Of a stretch of 64,000 nucleotides of DNA, positions 22,676 to 34,860 are shown piece by piece. Each line of letters starts with the position of its first letter. The first letter of the stretch is position 1. The position numbers were made by a program, and so were the translations under genes. Source of the stretch: Nemertoderma westbladi (lineage: Eukaryota > Xenacoelomorpha > Nemertodermatida > Nemertodermatidae); NCBI GenBank assembly GCA_032718475.1, contig JAUCBJ010007685.1, forward strand, positions 30,218 to 94,217, given 5' to 3'. The notes under the pieces are model-generated. The model did not search any database. It saw only the letters and a list, made by a program, of their open reading frames with translations, and was not told the origin of the DNA.

Positions 22676-23115
22676 TAAATTTGCAACTACTGACAGCTAA
22701 AGTGCTCGTCCTTAGATGATATGCAACTACTGACAGCTAAAGTGTTCGTCCTTAGATGATATGCAACTACTGACAGCTAAAGTGTTCGATATACAACTAC
22801 TGACAGCTAAAGTGTTCGATATACAACTACTGACAGCTAAAGTGTTCGATATACAACTACTGACAGCTAAAGTGCTCGTCCTTAGATGATATGCAACTAC
22901 TGACAGCTAAAGTGTTCGATATACAACTACTGACAGCTAAAGTGTTCGATATACAACTACTGACAGCTAAAGTGTTCGATATACAACTACTGACAGCTAA
23001 AGTGTTCGATATACAACTACTGACAGCTAAAGTGCTCGTCCTTAATGATAAGCAACTACTGACAGCTAAAGTGTTCGATATGCAACTACTGACAGCTAAA
23101 TTGTTCGTCCCTAAA
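22676..23115. repeat. Minisatellite of 30-bp and 40-bp units around CAACTACTGACAGCTAAAGT
   Basis: About 14 units share CAACTACTGACAGCTAAAGT. Short units end GTTCGATATA (30 bp); long units end GCTCGTCCTTAGATGATATG (40 bp). Short units occur in consecutive runs separated by long ones, which suggests block duplications. The 82-codon frame inside is only the repeat translated. Confidence 0.95.
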
Positions 23116-26023
23116 GTGTTAGGCCTATCGCTCGTTTGAACTTATTTAAGTTTAGCTCTTAGTACCTAGTATTCTTACCATATATTATTCATACCCAATC
23201 TGTTATCTACAAGATTATCAAAAGTAATTTCTCTGTAAAAGAAAAGATCAGTGGAAAAATTTACCAAAGAAGGCGCATCTTCTCAATTAATTGCATATAA
23301 TGATGCCCATTCATTTACAATTCTTGCAGATGATATGTCTCCCTCTACAAATCTGGTAACAATATCACCAGCCAATAATCCCGCCAATGATACAAACTTT
23401 CAACTTAACAAAGTCGCCTATTGGCTTATTTGTAAATTTTTCTAACTTCAGAATGTAAAAGATGGAGTTTCTAAATTATATATTATTTGACAAATTTATA
23501 CAGAAGTATCTTGTTAAATATTTATATTTTAGTCAACAGGTCAAATTTGTTTGGAATATATTTAACGGAAATAAACTAACATATCTAAAACATTTGATAT
23601 AATCTTTAAAATATCAAACAATACTTTCCTATAGGAAACAATGTTTTTAATTAATATAACAAATTTAAAACATTTTACCAAAACATAGTGTTGTTTTATA
23701 TGTTAGCGCGCAAAAAATCTACCTTACCAAATTAATCATAATGAAAAACAGAATTTTAGCACAATTCATTGGCTTGTTTGCGTATGCTGGTGTATATTTG
23801 GGAGTATTTAATTTCATTAATTTCTAGAACATTTCATCTCGATGAAACAGTTGTGCAATTTTTTGGTAAAGTTTTAATCGATATTTTTATACAATGTTGA
23901 ATGGACTACCAAGTGTTAAAAGTCCACTAAACGCTACCTACGCTAACTCTTTTTCTTATAAATCCAAGTATAGTGATTGATAATCTTTAAGTTAATATAA
24001 TTTCTTATTAATAAAATAATTGTGATAATAACTAATAACTAATAACCATGATATTTAAATCAAATAAAGCAGAAATTATTATCACTAATAACCATTACAT
24101 ATTGTTTTGTTTTAAAACTGATAAATTGAGGCCCTTTCAACCTTGGATTACAGACTGTGCACCAGGGATTGTCATGTTGACAGGTGATATTATGCAACCT
24201 ACAGTGATTATACGTTTGTAAACAGTGGGGAACTTAGCAGTGCAAGAGATTACCTGTAAGATAGGTTGACGTGGCCGGCCATGGCTTGCATACAATAATT
24301 GTATTGATTCATTGCAGTAAAATACTTAATTGATTACAGTAATTATATAGTGACTTAATTTTATTTTCATGACGTTATCTGAAATCATGCCGGGAGTTTT
24401 TTCCTATAATTAATATGAACTATTTAGCTAGGGTTTTCAATGTGTTTTCTACCAGCCTAAAACATGGCTACCTACAGATTATGTTGCTAAGAATAAGTTG
24501 AAAATTGATTTTATCATATTGCATTAACTCCATAATAGTTTATATTTTATTACAGCAAAAAGGTAATAGATTTTCACAGATCATTCTGCTATAACTTCAT
24601 TTTACATTGCACATGATGTATTAATTACAATTATGACCAGTTACTTAAAATATATGAGGCAATTCTAACACGTGGATGACCTTGAGACCTCTGTGTAGGT
24701 ATAATTAGTGGGCCTAGCATTCGCCCCCTCGCGGCCGACAGTGCAGTCTAGAAATTTGTCTGTGTATATAATTTCTTGTGGTGGAACCTTAGGAACCAAA
24801 TTATCTAATGGAGAACCTTATATAATCTAGGCTACATGTGTACCAAGTTTGGTCCTCATTTCATCAAAGATTGACGGACTTATTAGCATTGAAACATTTC
24901 TTACGCTGACAGACAGGACGGTCCAGTAATTATATACCGCTACGCCATGGCTCACCGGGACTTACGTGGCTCGCCCCACAAATTTTGCACGAAGATAATA
25001 ATATATTGATCTAAATCGAAAGTGATGGTATATAATTATTGTTTACACCTTTATCAAAATAGAAACTACCAAACAGAAACAAAGTTACCTAACTCTATGA
25101 TCAACTAAAAACAGAAAAGCAGCCATTGTCAAATAGCCTAAGTTTGTTTATTGAAGAATAAATTCTGGTGTTAGAATATTATGTGTACTTTGCTTTTATG
25201 ACGACGGTGTTAGGTTACTTGAATTTCTATAAAGGAAAAACAATGTAATTCCTAAAAAAACAAGTATTTTTTGTGGACTTTGATAGTGATTGCTTCTGAA
25301 AAATATTTTCTATATAGGCTTAAACAACAGTCACAGCGCATGTTGATATGAACAACGCCCTGATGTTGTTGAATAACTATAAACAAGAATTCACTGGCAA
25401 TCAACTTGATATATAAAGCCAAAACGAATTAATGAAACTGTACATATTTTGATTCTGTGAAAATTCTCTGTGACATAACTAAGTTCAATTTTATAAGAGT
25501 TAGTAAGTTAATTAGTGTTTTTAGTTATGTTATCAATTAATTATCTTACTATAATAATGAATTGCGTTATCCTCACATTGTTCAGTTATTCCTCCTCAAA
25601 CGAGGAATTTTTGTTACGCAACTATAAATTCCTAAACATTTACAAAATAATACAAATTCTCGCCACAAAGGTTGATGGTGAAAGGGATCAGATCAGCTAC
25701 ATGCTGGCCAATCAAGTTGATACAATTAAATTGCATGGTTTGTGGTTGGATACGCTGGATACGGATGTATCAGACATATCTATCTAACACTACCTCAATA
25801 ATATGCTGCCACGTAGTATCGGTTGCTTTGGCTCTTAGTTCTACCAAAGTTCCCAAATATGGAGTCAAATATATTCGATATATTTGAATCAGATTAAACG
25901 ATTTGGGTTCTGATCAGTTCCAGAACCTATTACAAGTAGTTTACTTATAAAAATATAATTCAACAATAATAAAAAAAACTAATATTATTGTAGACCTACT
26001 ACTGCGGTAGTACCATCAGGAGT

Positions 26024-26080
26024 CCGGACAATTGCGACCCGGACAATTGCGACCCGGACAATTGCGACTCGGACAATTGC
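26024..26080. repeat. Four-copy 15-bp tandem repeat CCGGACAATTGCGAC
   Basis: Three exact copies (26024-26068) and one partly changed copy follow one another without spacers. Confidence 0.85.
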
Positions 26081-26760
26081 TATCTATAAAATAAGTATAG
26101 TAGAGTAGTTTACATACATGTTTATTTTAAGGATATTCTCAAAAGATATAATTTTACGCTAGTATAGTAGTTGTGAGTTAAAGACACTAAATTGTATTAA
26201 ACTGACGGTTTAGATATCGATATCGGTTTGAAATATTTCTAACTACCATATTTACTGGAAGCAAAACAAGTGAAAGGAGTAGCTCCCACCCCGACCCTCG
26301 GGTAGAAGCTTACGAAAAGAGGAGTCTTCGGGTCGCCTCCGGCTTCGGCTGATAGTTTCATGGCTTGCATTATTTGATAAATATTAACAAAATTGGATAT
26401 ATATTTACAAGTGTAAAGTAAGGTTGGTTGGGCGGGTTTTTTGTCATCTCTAATTTTTTACCATTTCCGCACCCTACTTCCCCTCTAGTCGTTGTCCTGA
26501 TTCAGTCATCCTTACACAAATTCCCCTCCTCTAAACTATAACCCCATTCGCCCCACTCCCTATCACACGCATATCTTGTCGGATATGCGGTTCTTAAGTA
26601 AATCCGCATCCATCGAATTCAAACAATAAAATATTAAACTCTGCTCTACCTCTAAAGAAACGTCTGATCACTTATTTCTGTTTAACAATATTCCATTATC
26701 TCCTTCCATTTAAAGGGTACATCTACGATAAACGGAAATAGATATAAGGCCATTGTAATC

Positions 26761-26880
26761 AGATCTGCACCCGTAAGCAGATGAGTAGTTCAGTCGAGGA
26801 TCTAAATTGAGAGGAAAAGTGAATATCTGAACCGGGATTGGCCTCTCCATTATCCCATCTCTACAAACGGGTGCAGATCT
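26761..26880. repeat. Perfect 14-bp inverted repeat enclosing 92 bp
   Basis: AGATCTGCACCCGT at 26761-26774 and its exact reverse complement at 26867-26880. The size (120 bp) would fit a very small MITE, but no target duplication is visible at its edges. Confidence 0.6.
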
Positions 26881-27781
26881 CCCCCACCCGGCGTCACACC
26901 AGCAGCAGAACAACGGTCCACGATACTTTAATACACCTTGGTCGGTAATTCATTTACCGAACCCCCACCACCGTCATCTTACAGTCTGTTAAATATTGAG
27001 GCTTGTTGGTGGCACTCCAATGACCCGTGGACCTGCACCACTCACGTAATGGCAGATCCCACGAATCAGTGTGTCCGCACCTAACCCAGAGGATTTCGAC
27101 GGTTGCTCGATGACTTCAACCAACAATTTAAACTCAAAATTATCTATGATTCATTTAACGCGCCTAGTCTATCTGTCTGTCTGCAAATTTTGAAAAAAAT
27201 TGAAAATTAGCTTCGTTTAATACTAGGTTTCTAATTCCAATCCTTACCGATTTTTTCAATTTTATGACATCACAAAAAATTTGCGCTCACATTATTGAAA
27301 ACAACCCGTATCATCACAGATCACTCTGCCACATTAATTTACAACATCAACACGACCACGGAATCGAGTAATATGGGGATACTGATGGTCTGATATCCTG
27401 ACCACCTCCCTATTTTTATATTAGCAGATATCATAAAAAACCAAAAACAGTTATCGAAAGCTAATAATAAAAAAATATATTTAGAAGCTTTAGAATTCTT
27501 AAAATATTATTATATATTTATAAATATATATTTCACATTAGAATGTCGCCATATATTTTTATATATTACACAACCTAGAGTCCTAGAGCCAAGCCTGGGC
27601 TTTAAGCGTTGAAATTGCAGGGTGCGACAGGGTTTTTACAAAGAAATTCCCCATTTATTATACAGCACCTCATTACAAATATATGTGTGGCACAGACTGG
27701 AGGGGGGGGGGGGGGGAAATCCAATCTATGTGAAATATTATCTCGTTTCAATGGTAAATTTACAATTGTATAAAAGGATCA

Positions 27782-27898
27782 GGTGAAAGAGGCTACTACT
27801 ACTACTACTAGGATCGGCATGCTGCATTGCAGCTGCATTTTTAAGAATGCTGTGCCGGCTTGTCAACAAATTTGACGGATCACAACGGTGAAAGAGGC
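27782..27898 (-). mobile_element. 93-bp 5'-truncated stub of the APE-type non-LTR element
   Basis: GGTGAAAGAGGC at 27782-27793 and 27887-27898 is a 12-bp target duplication. Between them lies only the extreme 3' end of the same family (ACTAGGATCGGCATGCTG start, matching 28615-28680 and, reversed, 12600-12677), preceded by a CTA repeat. Confidence 0.88.
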
Positions 27899-28610
27899 AC
27901 TTTAGTCTAACCAAAACAATAAACGAAATTCAATAGAATAGTTTACAGTTTTATTTCTGAGAGTAACTGGAGAGGAATGAATTTTGATTGCGTCCAGAGC
28001 TGAATAGCTGGCTTTTCCACTTCAGAGCTGAATACTATATTTACTAAATTTAATGTGACATCAATATTCGAGTTGAATATTAATTTATTTGTACCTCCCC
28101 ATTTGTATGCGACCCGGAGGTCCGCTGTTAGTGATAGGATATGCAACTTACGACTGCCTATTCAATAGAAGAAGACTGAATAAGTAAAGCAAGGACAGTT
28201 GAGTGAAATGACATTAAAGTGAAATTAAACATAGATGTGAAATTATGAAAACCATTTTACAAAACAATTTTCATTTTATTTATTTGTGAACAAATAAAAA
28301 AATATTAATTTCCTAATATTAGAAAGAATATTTTTACCCGGAGAGGGCATTTGTGAGTAATATGGTGTAGTCCGACATGCTGACCATATTCTAACAAGCA
28401 GAGAAGCTAAGATAATTAACCTTGAGAGGGCCATCCGTCGCATTACACATGGCAAGGAACAGTAATTCGATCCATGTAAACATACAAGCATTATTACGGT
28501 TGCAACCAGAGGATTAAATGGCATGCTTGTTAATGATGCAACCAGAGGATTAAATGGTATGCTTGTTAATGAAGCAAACGTAATTGTAAGATGATATGAG
28601 TAGATTGACA
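27899..28610. other. Non-coding spacer left of the full-size non-LTR element
   Basis: Contains a 36-bp perfect-length tandem duplication (28501-28536 and 28537-28572, one mismatch) around GGATTAAATGG. The 146-codon frame 28276-28716 only enters the retroelement at its start and is not a gene. Confidence 0.55.
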
Positions 28611-28651
28611 TACTACTACTAGGATCGGCATGCTGCATTGCAGCTGCATTT

Positions 28652-30107
28652 TTAAGAATGCTGTGCCGGCTTGTCGACAAAATTGCACCGCCACAACTCC
28701 CTATCACCCATGACATTTGCTAGATCATCCGCATCTTCAAGGACAGTGTTCTTTAAGATGCGTCTCAAGAAAGTCATGGGCTGTCCACCATGCTTATTCA
28801 CTCCACGAGGCTGCCAAAGTACAAGATTATGCACTAGCTGGTCCTCACGGCGAAAGCAATGTCCTGCAAAGCGGAGGCGATTTTGTTCTAGTGTCAAGCT
28901 TGGGGGAACCAATGAGACACCTCCAATGTTATATAGTGTCTGGTTGGAGATGTGTGCATTGTACTTGACACAATGAACCCGGCATAGCATTCTTGTGAAT
29001 GTGCCATCCAGAGATTTGGTGTCCTCAGCAGTTAGAGCCCAGCATGGACTCCCATAGAGGAGTACTGGAACTACTGCTGCTCTAAATAACCGGACCTTAA
29101 GTTTCCGATTAATTCTCGGTGACTTCCAAATCCTGGAAAGCCTATTCAAGGCTGCCCATGCCTTTCCCTTACGTATTCGAAGGTCCTCACCTGACTTCCG
29201 GATCCATGATCCCAGGTAACAGAAGTCATCCACATGCTCAAGCATACCATCTTTTGAGCTTATGCTCATCCGATCAGAGACTTGCTGAGGACTTTCAAAG
29301 TTAACTGTCAAAATTTTGGTCTTTCTGGAGTTAATAAAAAGACCAACACTAGAAGCAGCATGTTCTCAATGAGCTGAGGAGCCGTTGGGCTCCCTCTAGT
29401 GATTCTGAGGGTACTCCTAAGTCATCAGCAAAGTCTAGATCAGTTAGGTACTTGGCAGGATTTCCTCGACTTCTGGAGCCAGTAGGTGGAGTTATCATCA
29501 CCCCATCATCATTATGATGATCTAAGGACATGCGTAGAACACAGTCAACAACAATTATGAACAAGAATGGTGCAAGTGTGTCTCCCTGGAGGACGCCCCA
29601 TAACACTTCAAATGGTTCTGTGTCACCGTCAACAGTAGACACAAATGTTGTCGAACCATCGTATACTGATCTGATTGCTGCAATAATTTCATCAGGAATC
29701 CCATGTAATGAAAGTATGCTGAACATACGTGAGCGAGAGATTGAATCAAAGGCCTTGAAGAAGTCAACAAAGATATCAGCCAGATGCCTGTCTTTCTTTT
29801 TTGATAACTCTTCAATTATCCTTCTAAGTGCCAAAATGGGCTCCATGGTCCCACGACCTTTACAGAACCCATTCTGATTTCCACGGAGCAGTCTCTCAAT
29901 GGGATCCCTGATGCGATTTAATAGAATTCTATTGTATAGCTTTGCAGCAATCGAGATCAATGAGATTCCCCGAGAAGAACCATAGAGTGTTAGGTTGCCC
30001 TTCTTGGGAACTGGTACCAACTTATTTGTTTTCATTTCTTCTGGGACTCTTGTTATACGGTACATGTCTACTATGATGGGATAGATGAGCTTTAAACACT
30101 CAGGTAT
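28652..30107 (-). pseudogene. Reverse transcriptase part of the APE-type non-LTR element
   Basis: The frame 29349-30107 carries LVPVPKKGN, a RGISLISIAAK motif, NQNGFCKGRGT, the motif A segment DIFVDFFKAFDS, GVLQGDTLAP (motif B) and DLDFADDLG (motif C). Relative to the copy at 11911-11950, one extra base in the stretch at about 29366 shifts the frame; the thumb and C-terminus continue in 28652-29311 (FCYLGSWI, GSPCWAL, FAGHCFRR). Upstream, a single TAA at 30108-30110 separates it from the endonuclease in the same frame. Two breaks only, so the copy is young but probably dead. Confidence 0.85.
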
Positions 30108-31650
30108 TTAAAAGACCTCAGGGGGAACACCATCTACTCCACTGGCACGATTGGTCTTAATGCTCTTTGCAGCAGCCTTCACTTCTGCAAAGGAGATATC
30201 ACCAATGGGAATATCTGGGAGTACAGACTCAGACACTTTTACTTCTATAAAGTTATCAGGCAATACCCTGTCATTATTGAGGAGCTTTTCAAAGTGGGCC
30301 TTCCAACCATTGAGGCGATCGGCTGGTGATTCAGCCTTAACCTTGGTGGTTGGGTTGCTTTTTCGACCAGCAAGCAAGATGATCGATCTCCATGCCTGGG
30401 ATGATTGCCTGCTGTCGTAAGCATCATTGATGGCATCAACCTGTTGGTTTATTAGCTCCTGTAAATTAACAGAGTACTGCCTGTTCAAGGACCTAGATGC
30501 AGCCTTAACTGCATTCTTGGCCGCAGTAGTCTGTTTGAGTCGGAACTCTTTCTGCGCCTTGTAGAGGTCATTTCGGCACTTCTGAATTTTGTTGTCAGTC
30601 CAGGGGGCACGTTTCCTGTTTCGAGGGTATACAGGAACTGTTTCTGCAGCTGCTAACTTAACTGCCTCTGTAAAGGCATTATAGCCCTCACAGTGATCTG
30701 CCGCCTCAGAGGCAAGAACCTCATACCTGTTGCTCAGCTGTAGTGTGAAGCTGGATCTCACACTTGGCTGTTGCAACAGAGAGGACAAGTCATGCCGCGG
30801 CAAGGCAGATTTCGTTGTTCTGCTAGCACGCAGACTAAGTCTTACCTTGGCCACAATAAGGCGGTGATCACTGGAGAAGGGTCTTAGTGTAAATGCATTA
30901 CAGTCTTGTATAGAGCTACTGTATTTCCTACGAAACAGGATATGGTCTATCTGGGACTTGTGACCACTGGGTCCACTATGAGTCCATAGCTTTCCAGTTC
31001 GCTTCTTCAACTGGGTTACAGCCGAAAACAATCCATTTCCAGAGATAAAATCCTGAAGATGGACGGAATTTCGGTTAACACTATTGCTATAGACCCAGGG
31101 CGATGTAGGTGATTGATGCAGACTTGCATTAAAGTCTCCCAGGAATGTTAAGAATGCATGCTGATCCACGCCATCAGTAGCTGCTTGTAGATTCTGGTAG
31201 AAATTTTCCACCTCATCTACAGGGGCAACACTAGTTGGAGAGTAGCACACAATCAGAACCACCTTAGGAAACTTCTTAGCCAGTCTTCCAGAACATGAGA
31301 AGTGGCAACGGATGATGCGGTTAGAGATTTGGTCTATTTTGTCCAATGCTGCATGTGCAGTTGGATTCATCAATAGACCAATTCCACCATTGCCACTATC
31401 ATCTGCTGAAGCGAGGGCGAGTCGCCAACCGCCCCCCATGTCCTTAATCAGAACCTCATCAGTCTGTCCAGTCTGTATTCGGTGCTCTTGAACACCCACT
31501 GCACTAAGAGAAAGCTTATCTGCCAAGGCAGTCAGCTCACCTTGTCGCATTGGGGACCCGAGTGTTAGGGTGTTTACTGAGGCTAGTCTAGTGACTTGCC
31601 TCAGATTCACCAATGGCTTTGTTGGTCGGGGTGGAACATGAGAGTAGCCT
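30108..31650 (-). pseudogene. Apurinic-type (APE) endonuclease part of the non-LTR element
   Basis: Nicks target DNA for target-primed reverse transcription. Visible family motifs in order: VGVQEHR (catalytic Glu), GGIGLLMN, VCYSPTS, FLGDFNASL (Asp-Phe-Asn), QIDHILFRRK, and FSSDHRLI (Ser-Asp-His). A connector to RT follows, ending at an in-frame TAA (30108-30110). The frame has no ATG near its left-over start: 31613 is TTG. It stays open to the insertion site and, when the LTR nest is skipped, for about 50 more codons at 62222-62375, so the start lies elsewhere or is non-standard. Confidence 0.85.
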
Positions 31651-32180
31651 TGTTAGCTTATTCAATCCCGCTAACACCCCATAAAGTTATAAGCCGATAA
31701 GCAATATTGGGAGCCACGAGATTGGGCAATTAACCAACTCGTGCCATCCCAATAAGAATGGGAAGGAAGCACACAATAGAGGGTCAGGGGCCAAACCCCT
31801 AACCCAGAGGGAACAGGTGGAGTGAACGGGAACACTCCACGGGGCGCCAACAAGGGTATCAACCAATCAGAGGGGGGCAAGGCATCGATTAGGTAGTAAT
31901 TAGGCCAACCGTGCAATATAATCAGTAACCTATTAATCAGTAATTCAGTTATCTCAGTGCAGTAGTGCTAGCATAGGTTAGTTAGTTTAGATAGGGGAGC
32001 ACGTGACTTTTAGTTACCGTATCCCGCCTTCCACATATCTATATCTATATCTTATACCCATCAGTTATTATACACCGAACATCAGAACTCATTCACTGCT
32101 TTCGTTTACTCTTTATACATGGCGGGGACGCGTAAACTAAAATACCGGATAAATCGGGATCCCTCCTGGATCCCGTCACA
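31651..32180 (+). repeat. 5' LTR of the outer element (530 bp)
   Basis: Starts TGTTAGCTTATT and ends CCCGTCACA. By eye it differs from the 3' LTR at three positions with no length difference. The sequence after it (GTAACTAAAACCAGC) is not a classical TGG primer-binding site. Confidence 0.95.
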
Positions 32181-32246
32181 GTAACTAAAACCAGCTGCCG
32201 CCCCAGATAAAACTCAACCACTAGCCACCGAAATCTGCAGAAGAGG

Positions 32247-33491
32247 ATGAGTCAGTCAGGTGACACGACACCGACGCGGACCCCGGACGAAGACCTAACG
32301 ATCCGCGAGGCCGCAACCAGGCGATACAGGCCCACAACGCCGGACCCATCGGTAACGGGTCATCCGGCAGTTCAGGACGAGGGGGGCCTGGAACCCGAGG
32401 TCGAACCGAGAGAAAGAGAGAGCGGGACGGAGGGAGACGGAGACGAGTCGACACGGGATGGGGGTCGACGCACCGGTGTCGCCGGCCAGCCACAGGCCGA
32501 GGGCGACGAGCGGCCCGCCGAAACGGCGACGGTGGGGCCGACGGTGCGGCCCCGGACGCAGAGAGACGGAGGAGACATCGGTACCGATGTCGCCGGCCAG
32601 CTACAGGCCGAGGGCGACGGACGGCCCACCGGAACGGCGACAGTGGAGCCGCCGGTACGACGTCGAACCCGGAGGGACGGAGGAGAGGTCGGCGACGAGG
32701 ACGTCGGGGTTTCAGAGCAACTTCGACGGGCCTACAACGCGACCCGGAAGCTAATGAAGGACGCCAAGAAGGAAGGGGCGAAGGTAGACGAGGTGAGACT
32801 GAGAAAGCGACTAGGTGAGTCGGATAGACACTTTAATTACCTAATACGTTTTAGGCAGAGAGAACTAGCCGAGGAGAGAGCAAAAGGGGTTGCCGGCGAA
32901 CTATTTGAACTATGGGAGTGTGGGAGTATGGAACCTAGCGTAGCGCCAGTGTACATAGGGCCATACTTGGTCGATGCCCGGGGAGTAAAATTAGTGGGTT
33001 GGAGGGGACCCGAGGGGGGCGAATCCGAGGTTAACCCCGAGGATTCGGCCTCGTCAGTCGGAGAAAGTTCTAGGAAGCGGGGGAAAGTTAGTAGGTCGGG
33101 AAGGCGGAGGGGGTCCGTCGTAACCGATAAGTCTGCTACATCCTCCGCGAAAGAAAGAGTGGTGAGAGAGATAGGTGCCGCATACCGTCTCAACATGGTA
33201 GAGCAAGGTCAGAGGGAAATGGAGGAACGGTTAGAGGAGGGGAGAGTGCGGTTAGAGAGGGAAGCGGCATTGATTAGAGAAACCGGAGAGAGGGCCGAAA
33301 GGGCTTTGAGAAGCCTTAGGGAGTGTGAGGAAATAGAGGAAAAGGAGTGTAGGGAGCGTGAGGCGAGGGAGGACAGGGAACGCAAAGAGCGTGAGGCTGA
33401 ACACAAGGAACATGAGGCGAGGAGGGAAAAGGAACGCAAGGAACATGAGGCGAGAAGGGAAAAGGAACGCAAGGAGCGCGAGGTGAGATGA
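32247..33491 (+). pseudogene. Outer element gag, N-terminal segment
   Basis: Starts at the first ATG after the LTR (32247). Residues 1-150 are low-complexity and acidic, with two imperfect copies of a VAGQ-QAEGD-RP-TATV unit. Residues about 155-215 are helical and charged; residues 320-414 are an Arg/Glu-rich coiled-coil repeat (EREREKERKE type). An in-frame TGA (33489-33491) ends the segment, but the same frame continues with similar composition to a G-run at 33781-33797. Comparable coiled coils occur at the same place in the gag of the left and inner elements. Presumed structural role in the virus-like particle. Confidence 0.7.
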
Positions 33492-34860
33492 AGGGAGAGC
33501 ATTAGGAGTGTAGCAGAGTCGGCTGCCCGGGACACCCAGGAGTGTGAGAGGAGAATGGCAGAGGCTGAACGAGAGCACAAGGAATTAAAGAGACGCCAGA
33601 GTGTGCTTGCGGAAGATAAGATTAGACGGGCGCACGAGCTGCAACTGGTGCGAGCGTCGCCGTCTGAAAGCGGGGCCGGCTCGAGTATTTTTGGGGAGCC
33701 GGGGGCCGTAGATACATTTATTGATACCCCACTGACAGGGACCGCACGACAGACTCAAAACTGGTGCGACCGTACGGGCGGCGGGGGGGGGGGGGGGTAA
33801 TAATGATAATGGTACAGTAGACGTGGTTAATATTAATAGTACCGTATGGGACAATTCTAATCAAACCTTTATTGCAGGCAATACTTTACCTAGTGGTAGC
33901 AATTTAAATTTAAATCAGAACATTCCTAATATTAGTGTAAAAAATAATTCTAATGTTAATGTAGCTACGCAAAATAATCCAATTAATCAAAGTAATAACC
34001 CAAATTCGAACTTAGAAAATAATTTAAGTAATGCAATAACACAAAATAATCTAAATAACTTAAATAATTCAGCGAGCCCGAATTTACAAAATAATTCAGA
34101 TAGTGTAGTCGCGCAAGATAATCCAAGTGATTTTATTTCGAACGGACAAATTAATTCCGTTTCCAATACGGGTGCTATTAATGTAAACGCGTCGGGCGTA
34201 TATGGCCAGACAGACGAGGGCCTGGTAGGCCACGTAGTTGGTAGGCAGGGAATAGCTGGGTTAGATAGACCCAGCGAGGGCCTGGTAGGCCACATAGTTG
34301 GTAGGCAGGGAGTAGAGGGCCTGGTAGGCCACGCAATAGCAGAGGGAGAGGCGGGGGTGAATAGACCCGACCGCGGTGGGCTTGTTGTGTCGACTGGAGA
34401 GGGATATAGTAGCGAGGTGAGGAGTAGCGAAGTTAGATGTGGCGATTGGGGGGGGGCTACGAGAACCCCACAACAGCAAGTTAGCGGCGAAAAGGGGGGG
34501 GCAGAGAGTGTCCCACAGCCGTCAGCGGATAATGCGAGGGCCGAAATAGGTAAACCGCAACAACCGGCGACGGAAAGTAATAGGGGGATTGCGGATATCC
34601 CCAGCGGCGTGCAACCGAGCAGAGAGAGACGGGTTGACGTCGCGAGAGGGCGGACGAAGCGTCGAGCCCGATCAGAGGAAGGAAGAAGAACAGTGGGGTT
34701 TAACCGGGAGGTCGACGAGAGATCTCACGAGCGGGAATATTCCACTGATAGGAGAAGAAAGGAAGACAGTAGTAGAAGTATCGCCGCGAACGATAGAAGA
34801 GCGAGGACGGATAGCGAGCCGTCGATAGTCGAGATGAGAACGGAGAGTCAGTGGGGTCGG
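33492..34860 (+). pseudogene. Outer element gag, middle segment broken at a G-run
   Basis: 33492-33797 continues the first frame after the TGA and ends at a run of about 16 G. The reading then moves to the frame that is open from 33823. That frame encodes an Asn-rich stretch (33830-34150, TNNxN type) and three EGLVGH repeats (34210-34340). It loses coding character near 34850, where the next frame takes over. The G-run is a typical place for a slippage or assembly indel. Confidence 0.6.

Larger units (their letters stand above)
23116..27781. other. Long non-coding stretch between minisatellite and non-LTR fragment
   Basis: No gene I can support; short frames at 23251-23445 and 25515-25787 match nothing I know. 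Recognisable items are a GTACCAAGTTTGGTCCTCAT segment near 24840, of a kind common in invertebrate interspersed repeats, a 15-bp tandem repeat at 26024-26080, a 14-bp inverted repeat at 26761-26880, and a G-run near 27702-27716. A GC-rich patch at 26280-26340 is unexplained. Confidence 0.45.
28611..31650 (-). mobile_element. APE-type non-LTR retrotransposon, near full length, interrupted by the LTR nest
   Basis: Minus-strand element: endonuclease at 30108-31650, RT at 28652-30107, and a 3' TAGTAGTAG tail at 28611-28621. The same family appears truncated at 11765-12690 and 27782-27898, so it was recently active here. An outer LTR element is inserted at 31650/31651; the 5' part of the frame continues at 62222 after its AGCCT duplication. 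Single-ORF organisation, APE endonuclease and a short simple-repeat tail suggest an RTE-like clade, but I could not place it by phylogeny. Confidence 0.88.

Noticed and set aside
22676-23115. CRISPR-like direct repeats
   Set aside because: Units follow each other with no unique spacers and the context is eukaryotic; this is a minisatellite.
23251-23445. 64-codon frame
   Set aside because: Short, no recognised domain, no supporting gene structure.
25515-25787. 90-codon frame
   Set aside because: AT-rich composition, no motif; expected by chance in this length of sequence.
28276-28716. 146-codon minus-strand frame
   Set aside because: Only its first part overlaps the end of the non-LTR element, in a run-on into flanking non-coding repeats.
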